Below, piece after piece: positions 52,042 to 61,462 of a stretch of 64,000 nucleotides of DNA. The notes under the pieces are model-generated. The model ran no database searches, was not told the origin of the DNA, and saw only the letters and a list, made by a program, of their open reading frames with translations. This stretch comes from Pollutimonas sp035515055. Its GTDB lineage: Bacteria > Pseudomonadota > Gammaproteobacteria > Burkholderiales > Burkholderiaceae_B. The first letter of the stretch is position 1; every line of letters begins with the position of its first letter. The stretch is taken from positions 1 through 64,000 of the forward strand of contig DATJBV010000030.1 of the NCBI GenBank assembly GCA_035515055.1, given 5' to 3'. A program made the position numbers and the translations under genes.

Positions 52042-53082
52042 ATGTCCTTATCCCGCCGTGATTTGCTTAAGCTGGCCGGCGTGGCCGGCGCCGCGACCTT
52101 CGCACCGGCCATCGTCCGTGCACAGCAACTCGAAAAGAAAGACGTCGTCATTGCGGTGGGCGGGCAGGCATTGATTTACTACCTGCCCTTATCCATCGCG
52201 CATATCAACGGCTACTTCAAAGAAGAAGGCCTGAACGCACAAATCGTAGACTTTGCTGGCGGATCGAAGGCCATGCAGGCCGTCGTGGGCGGCAGCGCCG
52301 ACGTCGTTTCAGGCGCGTTCGAGCACACCATCAACCTGCAGTCCAAAGGGCAGGCATATCGGGCGTTCGCGCAACAAGGCCACGCTCCCATGATCGTGTT
52401 GGTTGTGTCGAAAAAGACCATGGCCGACTATAAATCGCCTGCGGATCTCAAAGGCAAGAAAATCGGGGTAACGGCTCCCGGATCCTCCACCAATATGATG
52501 GCCAGCTTTTTTCTTGCACAGCATGGCCTCAAGCCTACCGATGTCTCGTTCATTGGCGTCGGGGCAGGCGCGGGCGCGATTACCGCCATGCGCACCGGCC
52601 AGATCGATGCCATGGCCAACCTCGATCCGGTCATCAGCACCTTGCTCAAAGAAGACGCTGTCACCATCATCGCGGACACGCGCACCCTGAAGGACACGCA
52701 GCAGATCTTCGGCGGCAACATGCCGTCGGGTTGCCTGTATACGGGGCAGGGTTTCATCGACAAGAACCCCAACACCACACAGGCGCTGGCCAATGCCATC
52801 GTGCGCGCCGACAAATGGATACAGGCCGCCAGTCCGGACGAGATCGCCAAGGTGGTGCCCACGGGTTATCTGCTCGGCGACCCAGAGCTTTACAAGTTGG
52901 CGCTCAAGGGCAATAAAGAGGCATTGTCGCCCGATGGCCGTGTCCCGTCCGACGGACCGCAAACGGCGCTTAAAGCGCTGGCGGCATTCGTGCCCAATTT
53001 TCCGGCCGACCAGATAGACGTTTCCAAGGTCTGGACCAACGACTTCGTAGACAACGCGAATAAAAAGTATCCGAATGCCTGA
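52042..53082 (+). CDS. SsuA/NMT1-type ABC transporter substrate-binding protein
   Basis: Periplasmic receptor, 346 residues, with a Tat leader SRRDLLKLAGVAGAATFAPA (RR at residues 5-6), unusual for the family, where Sec leaders are common. The mature protein has VIAVGGQALIYYLPLSIAHI and an NGYFKEEGL block, DLKGKKIGVTAPGSSTNMMA and GAITAMRTGQIDAMANLDPV, the NMT1/SsuA-like pattern used for sulfonates, taurine, nitrate or thiamine precursors. The ligand is not evident. ATG 52042 follows AGGAGA. The ATPase gene overlaps its end by eight bases, and a permease follows. Confidence 0.85.
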   Translation: MSLSRRDLLKLAGVAGAATFAPAIVRAQQLEKKDVVIAVGGQALIYYLPLSIAHINGYFKEEGLNAQIVDFAGGSKAMQAVVGGSADVVSGAFEHTINLQSKGQAYRAFAQQGHAPMIVLVVSKKTMADYKSPADLKGKKIGVTAPGSSTNMMASFFLAQHGLKPTDVSFIGVGAGAGAITAMRTGQIDAMANLDPVISTLLKEDAVTIIADTRTLKDTQQIFGGNMPSGCLYTGQGFIDKNPNTTQALANAIVRADKWIQAASPDEIAKVVPTGYLLGDPELYKLALKGNKEALSPDGRVPSDGPQTALKALAAFVPNFPADQIDVSKVWTNDFVDNANKKYPNA

Positions 53083-53884
53083 CGCTGCATTATTGCTCGA
53101 CAACATCACCTGTACGTTCGCTTCGCACGACGGCGACCACCTGGGCTACACCGCTGTAAAACAGGCCTCTATTGCCGTCGCGCCTGGCGAATTCGTGTCG
53201 GTGGTGGGGCCTACAGGCTGCGGGAAGTCAACCTTGCTCAACGTGGGGGCGGGCTTGCTCGCTCCCTCGTCCGGCGAGGTCAAGGTATTCGGCAAGGCGC
53301 TTCAAGGCGTGAACGACCGCGCAGGCTATATGTTCCAGGGCGAGGCGCTGCTTCCGTGGCGCAGCGCCTTGGGCAACGTCACGGCAGGCCTGGAGTTCGC
53401 GGGCGTCGGCGCGGCGCAGGCCAAAGAGCAGGGCCTGGAATGGCTTAAGCGCGTCGGCTTGGGCGGCTTCGAAGATCGCTACCCGCACCAGATGTCGGGA
53501 GGAATGCGCAAGCGCGCCATGCTTGCCCAGACGCTTATCCGCGACCCGGACATCATTCTCATGGACGAGCCGTTCTCCGCGCTCGACGTCCAGACCCGCC
53601 AATTGATGGAAAACGAGGTCCTGGAGTTGTGGATGGCCAAGCGCAAGGCGGTCTTGTTCATCACGCACGATCTCGACGAAGCTATCGCCATGAGCGACCG
53701 TGTGGTTGTGTTGTCGGCAGGCCCGGCCACGCATCCCATCGGCGAGTTCGACATCGACCTCCCGCGGCCGCGCGATGTCGCCGAGGTTCGCACCAATCCG
53801 CGCTTCGTCGAACTGCACCGGGCCATATGGGACGTCTTGCGCGAAGAAGTCCTTAAGGGCTACGCCCAACAGAAACGGGCCTGA
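53075..53884 (+). CDS. SsuB/TauB-type ABC transporter ATPase
   Basis: The 269-residue ATPase has Walker A GPTGCGKSTLLNVGAGLL, Q-loop MFQGEALLPWRSALGNV, signature MSGGMRKRAMLAQTL, Walker B IILMDEPFSALD and switch His FITHDLDEAIAMSD. All catalytic residues are present, in contrast with the orphan ATPase at 61463. The MSGGM/KR signature and LPWRSALGNV are common in the SsuB/TauB/NrtD class. It overlaps the receptor gene by eight bases and is followed by the permease start one base after its stop. Confidence 0.9.
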   Translation: MPDAALLLDNITCTFASHDGDHLGYTAVKQASIAVAPGEFVSVVGPTGCGKSTLLNVGAGLLAPSSGEVKVFGKALQGVNDRAGYMFQGEALLPWRSALGNVTAGLEFAGVGAAQAKEQGLEWLKRVGLGGFEDRYPHQMSGGMRKRAMLAQTLIRDPDIILMDEPFSALDVQTRQLMENEVLELWMAKRKAVLFITHDLDEAIAMSDRVVVLSAGPATHPIGEFDIDLPRPRDVAEVRTNPRFVELHRAIWDVLREEVLKGYAQQKRA

Positions 53885-53885
53885 T

Positions 53886-54680
53886 ATGTCCACACCCAGC
53901 AAATCGAATTCTCTCACCATGCGCTTCTGGCAAGTCGCGCTGCTTGTCGCCATCCTGGGCGCCTGGCATGTCGCCTCGCAAGACAGGAACTTCGCCTTTT
54001 TCTTCGGCCAGCCGGTAGGGGTGGCGAAGGTGATATGGGCCTGGTTCGTAACCAATGCCGATATCTACCGGCATTTGGGGGTCACGCTCACTGAAACGGT
54101 GCTGGCCTTCGTTATCGGCACAGTCGCCGGCCTGGCTTTTGGCTTGTGGCTAGGCTTGTCGCGCGGCGCAAGCGCGTTGCTCGACCCTTACATTACGGCG
54201 GCGAACTCCATGCCGCGCGTCATTCTCGCACCCATCTTCGGGATGTGGTTCGGGCTGGGTATCTGGTCCAAGGTGGCTTTGGCGGTCACGTTGGTGTTTT
54301 TCATCGTCTTTTTCAATGTGTATCAGGGCGTGCGCGAAGTCAGTGCCACCTTGCTCGACAACGCGCGCATGCTAGGCGCCAATCGCAAGCAGCTATTGCG
54401 CCATGTGTATATTCCGTCGGCCACTAGCTGGGTGTTTTCCAGCCTCCATACGTCGGTCGGCCTGGCATTCGTGGGTGCCGTCGTGGGCGAATACCTGGGG
54501 TCCGCCAGCGGCGTCGGTTATCTGATCCTGCAGGCCGAAGGCACGTTGGATGTCAACACCGTTTTTGCGGGCATTGTCGTGCTTACCGCATTTGCGCTGG
54601 TGCTGGACTGGCTCGTCACCGTATTCGAAGACCGGATGCTGTCATGGCGGCCGAAGGCGGGCGAAACCGAGAAGCTGTAG
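53886..54680 (+). CDS. SsuC/TauC-type ABC transporter permease
   Basis: I start at ATG 53886 (MSTPSKSNSLTMRFWQVAL), one base after the ATPase stop, giving 264 residues. About six membrane segments are visible. The EAA loop reads ATLLDNARMLGANRKQLLRH, followed by VYIPSATSWVFSSLHTSVGL. Pairing with the SsuA-like receptor and SsuB-like ATPase makes a complete importer, of unknown specificity. Confidence 0.9.
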   Translation: MSTPSKSNSLTMRFWQVALLVAILGAWHVASQDRNFAFFFGQPVGVAKVIWAWFVTNADIYRHLGVTLTETVLAFVIGTVAGLAFGLWLGLSRGASALLDPYITAANSMPRVILAPIFGMWFGLGIWSKVALAVTLVFFIVFFNVYQGVREVSATLLDNARMLGANRKQLLRHVYIPSATSWVFSSLHTSVGLAFVGAVVGEYLGSASGVGYLILQAEGTLDVNTVFAGIVVLTAFALVLDWLVTVFEDRMLSWRPKAGETEKL

Positions 54681-54700
54681 TACGGGCCTGTTCCCGCTTG

Positions 54701-54724
54701 ACGCCCCTATTCAAGCAGGGGCGT
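54701..54724. terminator. 8-bp hairpin between convergent permease and tal genes
   Basis: ACGCCCCT (54701-54708) pairs with AGGGGCGT (54717-54724) over an eight-base loop, midway between the stop codons of the permease and transaldolase genes. It probably ends transcription in both directions; T-tracts are weak. Confidence 0.5.
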
Positions 54725-54731
54725 TCGCATT

Positions 54732-55694
54732 TCAGGCCGATGCCAGCGCTTGGGCGATCAGGCCGTCGAGTTTGATTGCGTCGGCGGCAAACAGGCGTAT
54801 GCCTTCGGCAAGTTTTTCTGTCGCCATCGCGTCCTGGTTCATTTCGGTGCGGAAGCTGACCTCGTTGCTGGCCATCCATACGGGGGGATTCTTCCTGGCA
54901 TTTTCCGGATCCAGTTGCCGCGGCAGCGGTTCGGTTGTGGCGGCAAGCCGCGCCAGCAGGTCGGGGCTGATGGTCAGCAAATCGCAACCCGCCAACGCCT
55001 GGATTTGGCCGATATTGCGAAAGCTGGCGCCCATGATCTCGGTAGGAATATCGTACGACTTATAGTAGTCGTATATGCGCTTTACCGACTGGACGCCGGG
55101 ATCGGCGACACCCGCGTTTGCCGCCTCGTCCCACTGGTTGCCCGCGTCTTTCTTATGCCAATCGTAGATACGGCCAACGAAGGGAGAAATCAGCTGGACT
55201 TTTGCCTGGGCGCAGGCCAGTGCCTGCGGCAGGCAGAACAACAGCGTCATGTTGCAGCGTATGCCTTCGGCCTGCAATACTTTGGCGGCCTGTATGCCTT
55301 CCCAGGTGGATGCCAGTTTGACCAGCACGCGTTCACGTTCTATGCCCGCTTGCCGGTAAATGTTAATGATCTGGCGTGCGCGCTCGACACTGGCCGCGGT
55401 GTCGAAAGACAACCTGGCATCGACTTCCGTCGACACGCGGCCCGGCACGATATCCAGGATTTCACGGCCGAAGGCAACCAGCAAGTGGTCGACCAGTTCG
55501 GCGCCCGAGCGCTGGCCGTGATCCGACAGCACTTTATCGACCAAATAGCGGTTCTCTTCTTTTTGGACCGCCTTCAGGATAAGTGACGGATTCGTGGTGG
55601 CATCGGTAGGCCGATGGACGCGCATGGCTTCGAAGTCGCCAGTATCGGCAACGACTGTTGTGTACTGACGCAGGGATTCGAGTTGATTGGGCAT
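54732..55694 (-). CDS. tal: Transaldolase (TalB type)
   Basis: Moves a dihydroxyacetone unit between sugar phosphates in the pentose phosphate pathway. I start at ATG 55694 (MPNQLESLRQYTTVVADTGD), giving 320 residues; a further in-frame start nine codons upstream is unlike the family. The Schiff-base lysine is in RVLVKLASTWEGIQAAK. DATTNPSLILKA, FDTAASVERARQIINIY and IMGASFRNIGQI are other family blocks. It is a single gene, divergent from carA and convergent with the ABC transporter. Confidence 0.96.
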   Translation of the reverse strand: MPNQLESLRQYTTVVADTGDFEAMRVHRPTDATTNPSLILKAVQKEENRYLVDKVLSDHGQRSGAELVDHLLVAFGREILDIVPGRVSTEVDARLSFDTAASVERARQIINIYRQAGIERERVLVKLASTWEGIQAAKVLQAEGIRCNMTLLFCLPQALACAQAKVQLISPFVGRIYDWHKKDAGNQWDEAANAGVADPGVQSVKRIYDYYKSYDIPTEIMGASFRNIGQIQALAGCDLLTISPDLLARLAATTEPLPRQLDPENARKNPPVWMASNEVSFRTEMNQDAMATEKLAEGIRLFAADAIKLDGLIAQALASA

Positions 55695-55721
55695 GATGGG
55701 CAGACCGTTAAGGCGGAACAA

Positions 55722-55859
55722 GGAAGTGGCTGATACTGTAGACTATTTTCGAGCGGAACATGGATGTATGGCGTTGAATCCCAGCCTCTTCTTTTGGCCC
55801 GGGACGTCTCAAGGTATAATCGAAAGGTTTAATTATCGACTTTACAACCGGGGTTTACA
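55722..55859. promoter_or_regulatory. Divergent tal/carA promoter region
   Basis: A perfect TATAAT lies at 55815-55820 on the + strand, about 40 bases before carA, a good -10 candidate with a poor -35 (TTTTGG, 55792-55797). No attenuator or pyrimidine-linked leader is evident. Confidence 0.45.
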
Positions 55860-57014
55860 GTGCTGCCGTCAATCTTTCCAGAGGGGTCAAAGAAGACTCC
55901 TCCCGCAATTCTTGCCTTGGCGGACGGTACCATCTTCAGGGGTGTCTCTATCGGCGCCGATGGTCATTGCGTCGCCGAAATCGTCTTCAATACCGCTATG
56001 ACGGGCTATCAGGAAATCCTGACCGACCCCAGCTATAGCGGACAAATCGTCACACTGACCTATCCGCACATCGGCAATACCGGCGTCAACGCCGAAGATG
56101 TCGAGTCCGACCGTATTCATGCAGCCGGCCTGGTGGTGCGTGACTGCTCGTTGCGCGTGTCCAATTTCCGTGCCACGCAATCCTTGCCCGAGTATCTTGC
56201 TGCTCAAGGTATTGTCGCCATTTCCGGCGTCGACACCCGCAAGCTCACGCGCATTTTGCGCGAGGGCGGGGCGCAAGGGGCGTGCATACTCGTCGGAGAC
56301 GATGCCGAGCGCGCCGTCGCCCTGGCCAGGGACTTTCCTGGCATGTCGGGCCAGGATTTGGCAAAAGTCGTATCCATCAAGGCAAATGCCCAATGGGTCG
56401 AAGGCACATGGCAACTGGGCCGGGGCTTCTCGCAGCCGGAAAACCCTCTGTACCATGTAGTGGCCTACGACTATGGCATCAAGACCAATATTCTTAGGCT
56501 GCTGGCCGATCGCGGTTGCCGCATCACCCTTGTGCCGGCGCAGACGCCCGCCGCCGATGTGCTTGCACTGAACCCCGATGGCATTTTCCTTTCGAATGGC
56601 CCCGGCGACCCGCAAGCGTGCGACTACGCGGTCGATGCCTGCAAGGCGGCGCTCGACAAGAAAATACCCCTCTTCGGTATTTGCCTAGGCCAGCAAGTGC
56701 TAGGTCTGGGTCTTGGCGCCAAAACCATCAAAATGAAAACCGGCCACCACGGCGCCAACCATCCTGTCCTCGATATCGACACGGGCAGGGTGTTCATCAC
56801 TAGCCAGAACCATGGCTTCAACGTGGATCCCACCACTTTGCCGGCAAATGCCCGCGTCACGCATGTGTCTTTGTTTGACGACACCCTGCAGGGGTTCGAG
56901 CTCACCGATAGTCCTGCCTTCTGCTTCCAGGGCCACCCCGAAGCCAGCCCCGGCCCACACGACATCGTGGTGCTATTCGACAAATTCATCAGCCTCATGG
57001 CCGGACAAAAGTAA
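55860..57014 (+). CDS. carA: CarA, carbamoyl-phosphate synthase small (glutaminase) subunit
   Basis: Supplies ammonia from glutamine to CarB for arginine and pyrimidine synthesis. The 384-residue protein starts at GTG 55860 behind ACCGGGG, and has the N-terminal block LALADGTIFRGVSIGADG, FNTAMTGYQEILTDPSYSGQ and DTRKLTRILREGGAQG. The glutaminase nucleophile is Cys in FGICLGQQVLGLGLG, and the partner His/Glu lie in FQGHPEASPGPHD. A nine-base gap leads to carB. Confidence 0.97.
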   Translation: MLPSIFPEGSKKTPPAILALADGTIFRGVSIGADGHCVAEIVFNTAMTGYQEILTDPSYSGQIVTLTYPHIGNTGVNAEDVESDRIHAAGLVVRDCSLRVSNFRATQSLPEYLAAQGIVAISGVDTRKLTRILREGGAQGACILVGDDAERAVALARDFPGMSGQDLAKVVSIKANAQWVEGTWQLGRGFSQPENPLYHVVAYDYGIKTNILRLLADRGCRITLVPAQTPAADVLALNPDGIFLSNGPGDPQACDYAVDACKAALDKKIPLFGICLGQQVLGLGLGAKTIKMKTGHHGANHPVLDIDTGRVFITSQNHGFNVDPTTLPANARVTHVSLFDDTLQGFELTDSPAFCFQGHPEASPGPHDIVVLFDKFISLMAGQK

Positions 57015-57023
57015 CTCAGCATT

Positions 57024-60000
57024 ATGCCAAAGCGTTCAGATATAAAAAGCATACTTATTATTGGCGCCGGTCCGATCATTATTGGTCAGGCTTGCGAATT
57101 CGACTACTCCGGCGCTCAGGCCTGCAAGGCGCTCAAGGCCGATGGCTTCCACACCATCCTGGTCAACAGCAATCCGGCAACCATCATGACGGACCCGGAA
57201 ACGGCCGATGTCACCTACATCGAACCTATTACGTGGGAAGCGGTCGAGAAAATCATCGAGCGTGAGAAGCCCGACGCGTTGCTCCCGACCATGGGCGGCC
57301 AGACGGCGCTCAATTGCGCTCTAGACCTGGTGCGCCATGGGGTGCTCGAAAAACACGGCGTCGAAATGATCGGCGCCAACGAGCACGCCATCGAAAAAGC
57401 GGAGGACCGCCAGAAATTCAAGCAGGCAATGACCAAGATCGGCCTTGAATCGGCGCGCTCGGGCGTGGCCAATACCATGGACGAGGCCTGGGAAGTGCAG
57501 CGGCGCATCGCAATCGAAGGCAAGGTCTCGGGTTTTCCGGTCGTTATCCGGCCCAGCTTCACCATGGGTGGATCGGGCGGCGGCATAGCCTACAACAGCG
57601 AAGAGTTCGACACGATTTGCCGGCGCGGCCTGGAAGCCTCGCCGACCAGCGAGCTGCTTATCGAAGAATCGCTGCTGGGTTGGAAAGAATACGAGATGGA
57701 AGTCGTGCGCGACAGCGCCGACAATTGCATTATTATTTGCTCGATCGAAAACCTGGACCCCATGGGCGTGCACACGGGCGACTCGATCACCGTGGCGCCA
57801 GCCCAAACGCTGACCGACAAGGAATACCAGATCATGCGCAATGCATCGATCGCGGTGTTGCGTGAAATCGGGGTGGACACCGGCGGGTCGAATGTGCAAT
57901 TTGCCGTCAACCCCGTCGACGGGCGCATGATCGTCATCGAAATGAATCCGCGGGTATCGCGTTCATCGGCGCTGGCCTCCAAGGCAACCGGGTTCCCCAT
58001 TGCCAAGGTCGCCGCCATGTTGGCCGTGGGTTACACGCTCGACGAACTGCGCAACGACATCACCGGCGGAGCCACTCCCGCATCGTTCGAGCCGTCCATC
58101 GATTACGTGGTCACGAAGGTGCCGCGTTTCGCATTCGAAAAATTCCCCTCGGCCGACTCCCGCCTGACGACGCAAATGAAGTCGGTGGGTGAAGTCATGG
58201 CCATCGGCCGCACGTTCCAGGAGTCGTTCCAGAAAGCGCTGCGCGGCCTGGAAGTCGGTGTCGACGGCCTGAACCAGAAGACGACCGATCGCGAGAAGCT
58301 CCAGGTCGAGCTGGGCGAACCCGGCCCGGAACGTATCTGGTACGTGGGCGACGCCTTTGCCCAGGGCTTCAGCCTCGAGGAAGTGCAAAGCCTCACCCGC
58401 ATCGATCCATGGTTCCTGGCGCAAATCAAGGAAATCGTCGATATTGAATTGGCGCTCGAACAGAAAACCCTGGCTGATCTCGACTATGACACGGTCTGGG
58501 AACTGAAGCGCCGCGGTTTTTCCGATCGGCGCCTGGCGTTCCTGCTCGACACGTCGGAAACCGAGGTCCGCAAGCTGCGCCATCAACTGGGCGTGCGTCC
58601 CGTCTACAAGCGCGTCGACACCTGCGCGGCCGAATTCGCAACCAGCACGGCGTATATGTACTCGACCTACGAGGAAGAGTGCGAAGCCGCGCCCACCGAT
58701 CGCAAGAAAATCATCATTCTCGGCGGCGGACCGAACCGTATCGGCCAGGGCATCGAGTTCGACTATTGCTGCGTGCATGCCGCGCTTGCCTTGCGCAACG
58801 ACGGTTACGAAACCATCATGGTCAATTGCAACCCTGAAACCGTCTCCACCGACTACGACACCTCCGACCGCCTGTATTTCGAACCGGTCACGCTCGAAGA
58901 CGTGCTGGAAATCGTCCACAAGGAAAAGCCGGTAGGCATGATCGTGCAGTACGGCGGCCAGACGCCGTTGAAGCTGGCGCGCGCGCTGGAAGCCAATGGC
59001 GTGCCCATCATAGGCACCAGCCCCGAATCCATCGATGTGGCCGAAGACCGCGAGCGGTTCCAGAAATTGCTGACGAAGCTCGGCCTACGCCAACCGCCCA
59101 ACCGGACGGCCCGCACCGAAGGCGAAGCTCTGGCGCATGCCGCCGACATCGGCTATCCGCTGGTGGTCCGGCCCAGCTATGTATTGGGCGGCCGCGCCAT
59201 GGAAATCGTCCACGAGCAGCAAGACCTCGAACGCTATATGCGCGAGGCCGTGAAGGTCAGCAACGACTCTCCTGTGCTGCTGGATCACTTCCTGAACAAC
59301 GCCACTGAAGTCGATGTCGATTGTATTGCCGACGGCATTACTGTCTTTATCGGCGGCGTCATGGAACACATCGAGCAGGCTGGCGTGCACTCGGGCGACT
59401 CGGCCTGCAGTTTGCCGCCGTATTCCTTGTCGGATGAGGTCATTGCCGAGATCAAGCGGCAAACGACCCTGATGGCGCGGGCCCTGAACGTGAAGGGCCT
59501 AATGAACGTCCAGTTCGCGATCCAGGACGGCGACGTCTACGTGCTGGAAGTCAATCCGCGCGCGTCCCGCACCGTGCCCTACGTATCCAAGGCAACGGGG
59601 CTGCAGCTGGCCAAGATCGCGGCGCGCGCCATGGCAGGCAAGACGCTGGCCGAGCAAGGCATACACAAGGAAATCGTTCCTTCCTATTACTCGGTCAAGG
59701 AAGCAGTCTTTCCCTTCGTGAAGTTCCCCGGTGTCGACACCATACTGGGGCCAGAAATGAAGTCCACAGGCGAAGTCATGGGCGTGGGAGAAAGCTTCGG
59801 CGAAGCGTTCGTGAAATCGCAGTTGGCCGCCAGCGTGCTCCTTCCTGAATCGGGCACCGCGTTCATCAGCGTGCGCGAACAAGACAAGCCGCGCGCCGTC
59901 GAAGTGGCCCGGGGGCTTATTGCCCTGGGCTTCAATGTCGTTGCAACACGGGGAACAGCAGCCGCCATTCAGGCGGCGGGCCTCCAGGTGCAGGCGGTCA

Positions 60001-60266
60001 ACAAGGTTACCGAGGGCCGACCGCATATTGTCGACATGATCAAGAACGGCGAGATCGCGCTGGTCATCACCACGGTCGAAGAGCGCCGTAATGCCATTGC
60101 GGATTCCCGCCTAATACGCACCAACGCCCTGGCGGCGCGCGTCACGTTTTTCACCACCATCGCCGGCGCCCGCGCTGCAGTTGAAGGCCTTCAATACATT
60201 CGCCAGGGTGGCGGCCTGAAGGTCTATTCTCTGCAAGAACTGCATGCCGGATTGCCGGCGCAGTAA
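57024..60266 (+). CDS. carB: CarB, carbamoyl-phosphate synthase large subunit
   Basis: Makes carbamoyl phosphate from bicarbonate, ammonia and two ATP. The 1080-residue protein contains two ATP-grasp halves: KSILIIGAGPIIIGQACEFD to about residue 400 and KKIIILGGGPNRIGQGIEFD from about 560. Both have EMNPRVSRSSALASKATG-like or EVNPRASRTVPYVSKATG metal/ATP blocks. The C-terminal MGS-like allosteric domain begins near residue 940 (SVREQDKPRAVEVARGLIAL). The length is normal. It follows carA and precedes an SDR gene by 12 bases. Confidence 0.98.
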   Translation: MPKRSDIKSILIIGAGPIIIGQACEFDYSGAQACKALKADGFHTILVNSNPATIMTDPETADVTYIEPITWEAVEKIIEREKPDALLPTMGGQTALNCALDLVRHGVLEKHGVEMIGANEHAIEKAEDRQKFKQAMTKIGLESARSGVANTMDEAWEVQRRIAIEGKVSGFPVVIRPSFTMGGSGGGIAYNSEEFDTICRRGLEASPTSELLIEESLLGWKEYEMEVVRDSADNCIIICSIENLDPMGVHTGDSITVAPAQTLTDKEYQIMRNASIAVLREIGVDTGGSNVQFAVNPVDGRMIVIEMNPRVSRSSALASKATGFPIAKVAAMLAVGYTLDELRNDITGGATPASFEPSIDYVVTKVPRFAFEKFPSADSRLTTQMKSVGEVMAIGRTFQESFQKALRGLEVGVDGLNQKTTDREKLQVELGEPGPERIWYVGDAFAQGFSLEEVQSLTRIDPWFLAQIKEIVDIELALEQKTLADLDYDTVWELKRRGFSDRRLAFLLDTSETEVRKLRHQLGVRPVYKRVDTCAAEFATSTAYMYSTYEEECEAAPTDRKKIIILGGGPNRIGQGIEFDYCCVHAALALRNDGYETIMVNCNPETVSTDYDTSDRLYFEPVTLEDVLEIVHKEKPVGMIVQYGGQTPLKLARALEANGVPIIGTSPESIDVAEDRERFQKLLTKLGLRQPPNRTARTEGEALAHAADIGYPLVVRPSYVLGGRAMEIVHEQQDLERYMREAVKVSNDSPVLLDHFLNNATEVDVDCIADGITVFIGGVMEHIEQAGVHSGDSACSLPPYSLSDEVIAEIKRQTTLMARALNVKGLMNVQFAIQDGDVYVLEVNPRASRTVPYVSKATGLQLAKIAARAMAGKTLAEQGIHKEIVPSYYSVKEAVFPFVKFPGVDTILGPEMKSTGEVMGVGESFGEAFVKSQLAASVLLPESGTAFISVREQDKPRAVEVARGLIALGFNVVATRGTAAAIQAAGLQVQAVNKVTEGRPHIVDMIKNGEIALVITTVEERRNAIADSRLIRTNALAARVTFFTTIAGARAAVEGLQYIRQGGGLKVYSLQELHAGLPAQ

Positions 60267-60278
60267 CGGCCGGGGGCA

Positions 60279-61040
60279 ATGAAGCGCGTCTTCATCACGG
60301 GCGCCAGCAGCGGCATAGGCGCTGCGCTGGCAACCGTGTACGCCGGGCAGGGCGCGCAATTGGCCCTGGTCGGACGCCGCCGCGACGCCTTGCTCGCATT
60401 GCAGGCCAGCCTGCCGGGCACGCATCGTATTTACCAGCTCGACGTGCGGGATCGCGAGGCCTTGCATGAGGCGGCCCGCGACTTTTTGCTGGACGGCCCG
60501 GTGGATGTGGTTGTCGCGAGCGCGGGGATCAGCGCGGGTACCCTCACGGAAGAACCCGACGACTACCGCGTCTTCGAGGCCATCGTGTCGACCAATCTCA
60601 ACGCCACGGTGGCAAGCTTCGAACCCTTCATTGCGTCAATGAAGAAGCGGGGGCATGGCCGGCTGGTCGGCATCGCCAGCGTGGCAGCGGTACGGGGCCT
60701 GCCCGGCGCGGGGGCCTACTGCGCCTCCAAGGCGGCGGTCAGGGCATACTGCGAAAGCCTGCGGGTCGAACTGTGCCGCTCGGGTATTCAGGTGGTGACG
60801 CTTGCGCCGGGCTTTATTGCCACGCCCATGACGGCCCGCAATCCATACAAAATGCCGTTCCTGATGGCGGCCCCGACGTTTGCGGCGCTTGCCGTCAAGG
60901 CCATCGAACGCGGCGCGAGCTACAAAGTGATTCCATGGCAAATGGGTGTGGTCGGCAAGCTGCTTGCATTGGTTCCCGATCGCATCTATGACCATTTCGC
61001 CGTGGGGCGCAAGCGCAAGCCCCGTATCGGCAAGGCATGA
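60279..61040 (+). CDS. Short-chain dehydrogenase/reductase
   Basis: The 253-residue protein has the NAD(P) fold loop FITGASSGIGAALATVY, catalytic Ser in VGIASVAAVRGLPGAGAYCA and the Tyr-x3-Lys in YCASKAAVR. The C-terminal LVPDRIYDHFAVGRKRKP is strongly basic. It starts 12 bases after carB behind GGGGG, so it is likely co-transcribed, but no pyrimidine-related function is known for it. The substrate is unknown. Confidence 0.88.
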   Translation: MKRVFITGASSGIGAALATVYAGQGAQLALVGRRRDALLALQASLPGTHRIYQLDVRDREALHEAARDFLLDGPVDVVVASAGISAGTLTEEPDDYRVFEAIVSTNLNATVASFEPFIASMKKRGHGRLVGIASVAAVRGLPGAGAYCASKAAVRAYCESLRVELCRSGIQVVTLAPGFIATPMTARNPYKMPFLMAAPTFAALAVKAIERGASYKVIPWQMGVVGKLLALVPDRIYDHFAVGRKRKPRIGKA

Positions 61041-61044
61041 TCGC

Positions 61045-61458
61045 CTAGGCGGCAAAGTCGACGTCGCCGTCGAGGTAATACCATTTATCGTCGATCAGCA
61101 CGAAGCGGCTATGTTCTTTCAGCCGATATCCCTTGCCACTTTCCCGGTATCTTGCGGTGAACAAGACCTGCGCCTGCGTGGGCGTGAGCCGCGTGTGGCT
61201 GTGCACGGCCAGGCCCAGCCAGCGCACGGCATGAGGTGTACCGGGCGGATCGATGGATAGGCTCGTGGGGCGGGTTTGCGGCGCCCAGGTCGACAGGACG
61301 TAGTCGGCTCGCCCGAGCGCATATGCCGTATAGCGCGAACGCATCAAGTGTTCGGCGGATGGTGCGCTGGCCAGTCCGTCGATATAGGGTTGGCAGCAGT
61401 CGGCATATCGGGCCGAGTCGGGCATTCCGCCGCAAGGGCACACGTTGGGGCGATTCAT
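61045..61458 (-). CDS. YchJ-family SEC-C motif protein
   Basis: I start at ATG 61458 (MNRPNVCPCGGMPDSARYAD), giving 137 residues. The N-terminal CPCGG...CCQPYIDG is the SEC-C zinc-binding motif (four cysteines), and the rest matches YchJ (LMRSRYTAYALGRADYVLST, FTARYRESGKGYRLKEHSRF). The function is unknown; SEC-C domains bind zinc and are also seen at the end of SecA. It begins four bases after the stop of the orphan ABC ATPase gene on the same strand and may share its transcript. Confidence 0.9.
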   Translation of the reverse strand: MNRPNVCPCGGMPDSARYADCCQPYIDGLASAPSAEHLMRSRYTAYALGRADYVLSTWAPQTRPTSLSIDPPGTPHAVRWLGLAVHSHTRLTPTQAQVLFTARYRESGKGYRLKEHSRFVLIDDKWYYLDGDVDFAA

Positions 61459-61462
61459 GCGG

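Noticed and set aside
57963..58919. 318-codon - frame inside carB
   Set aside because: Antisense shadow of conserved ATP-grasp sequence; no ribosome site or family match.
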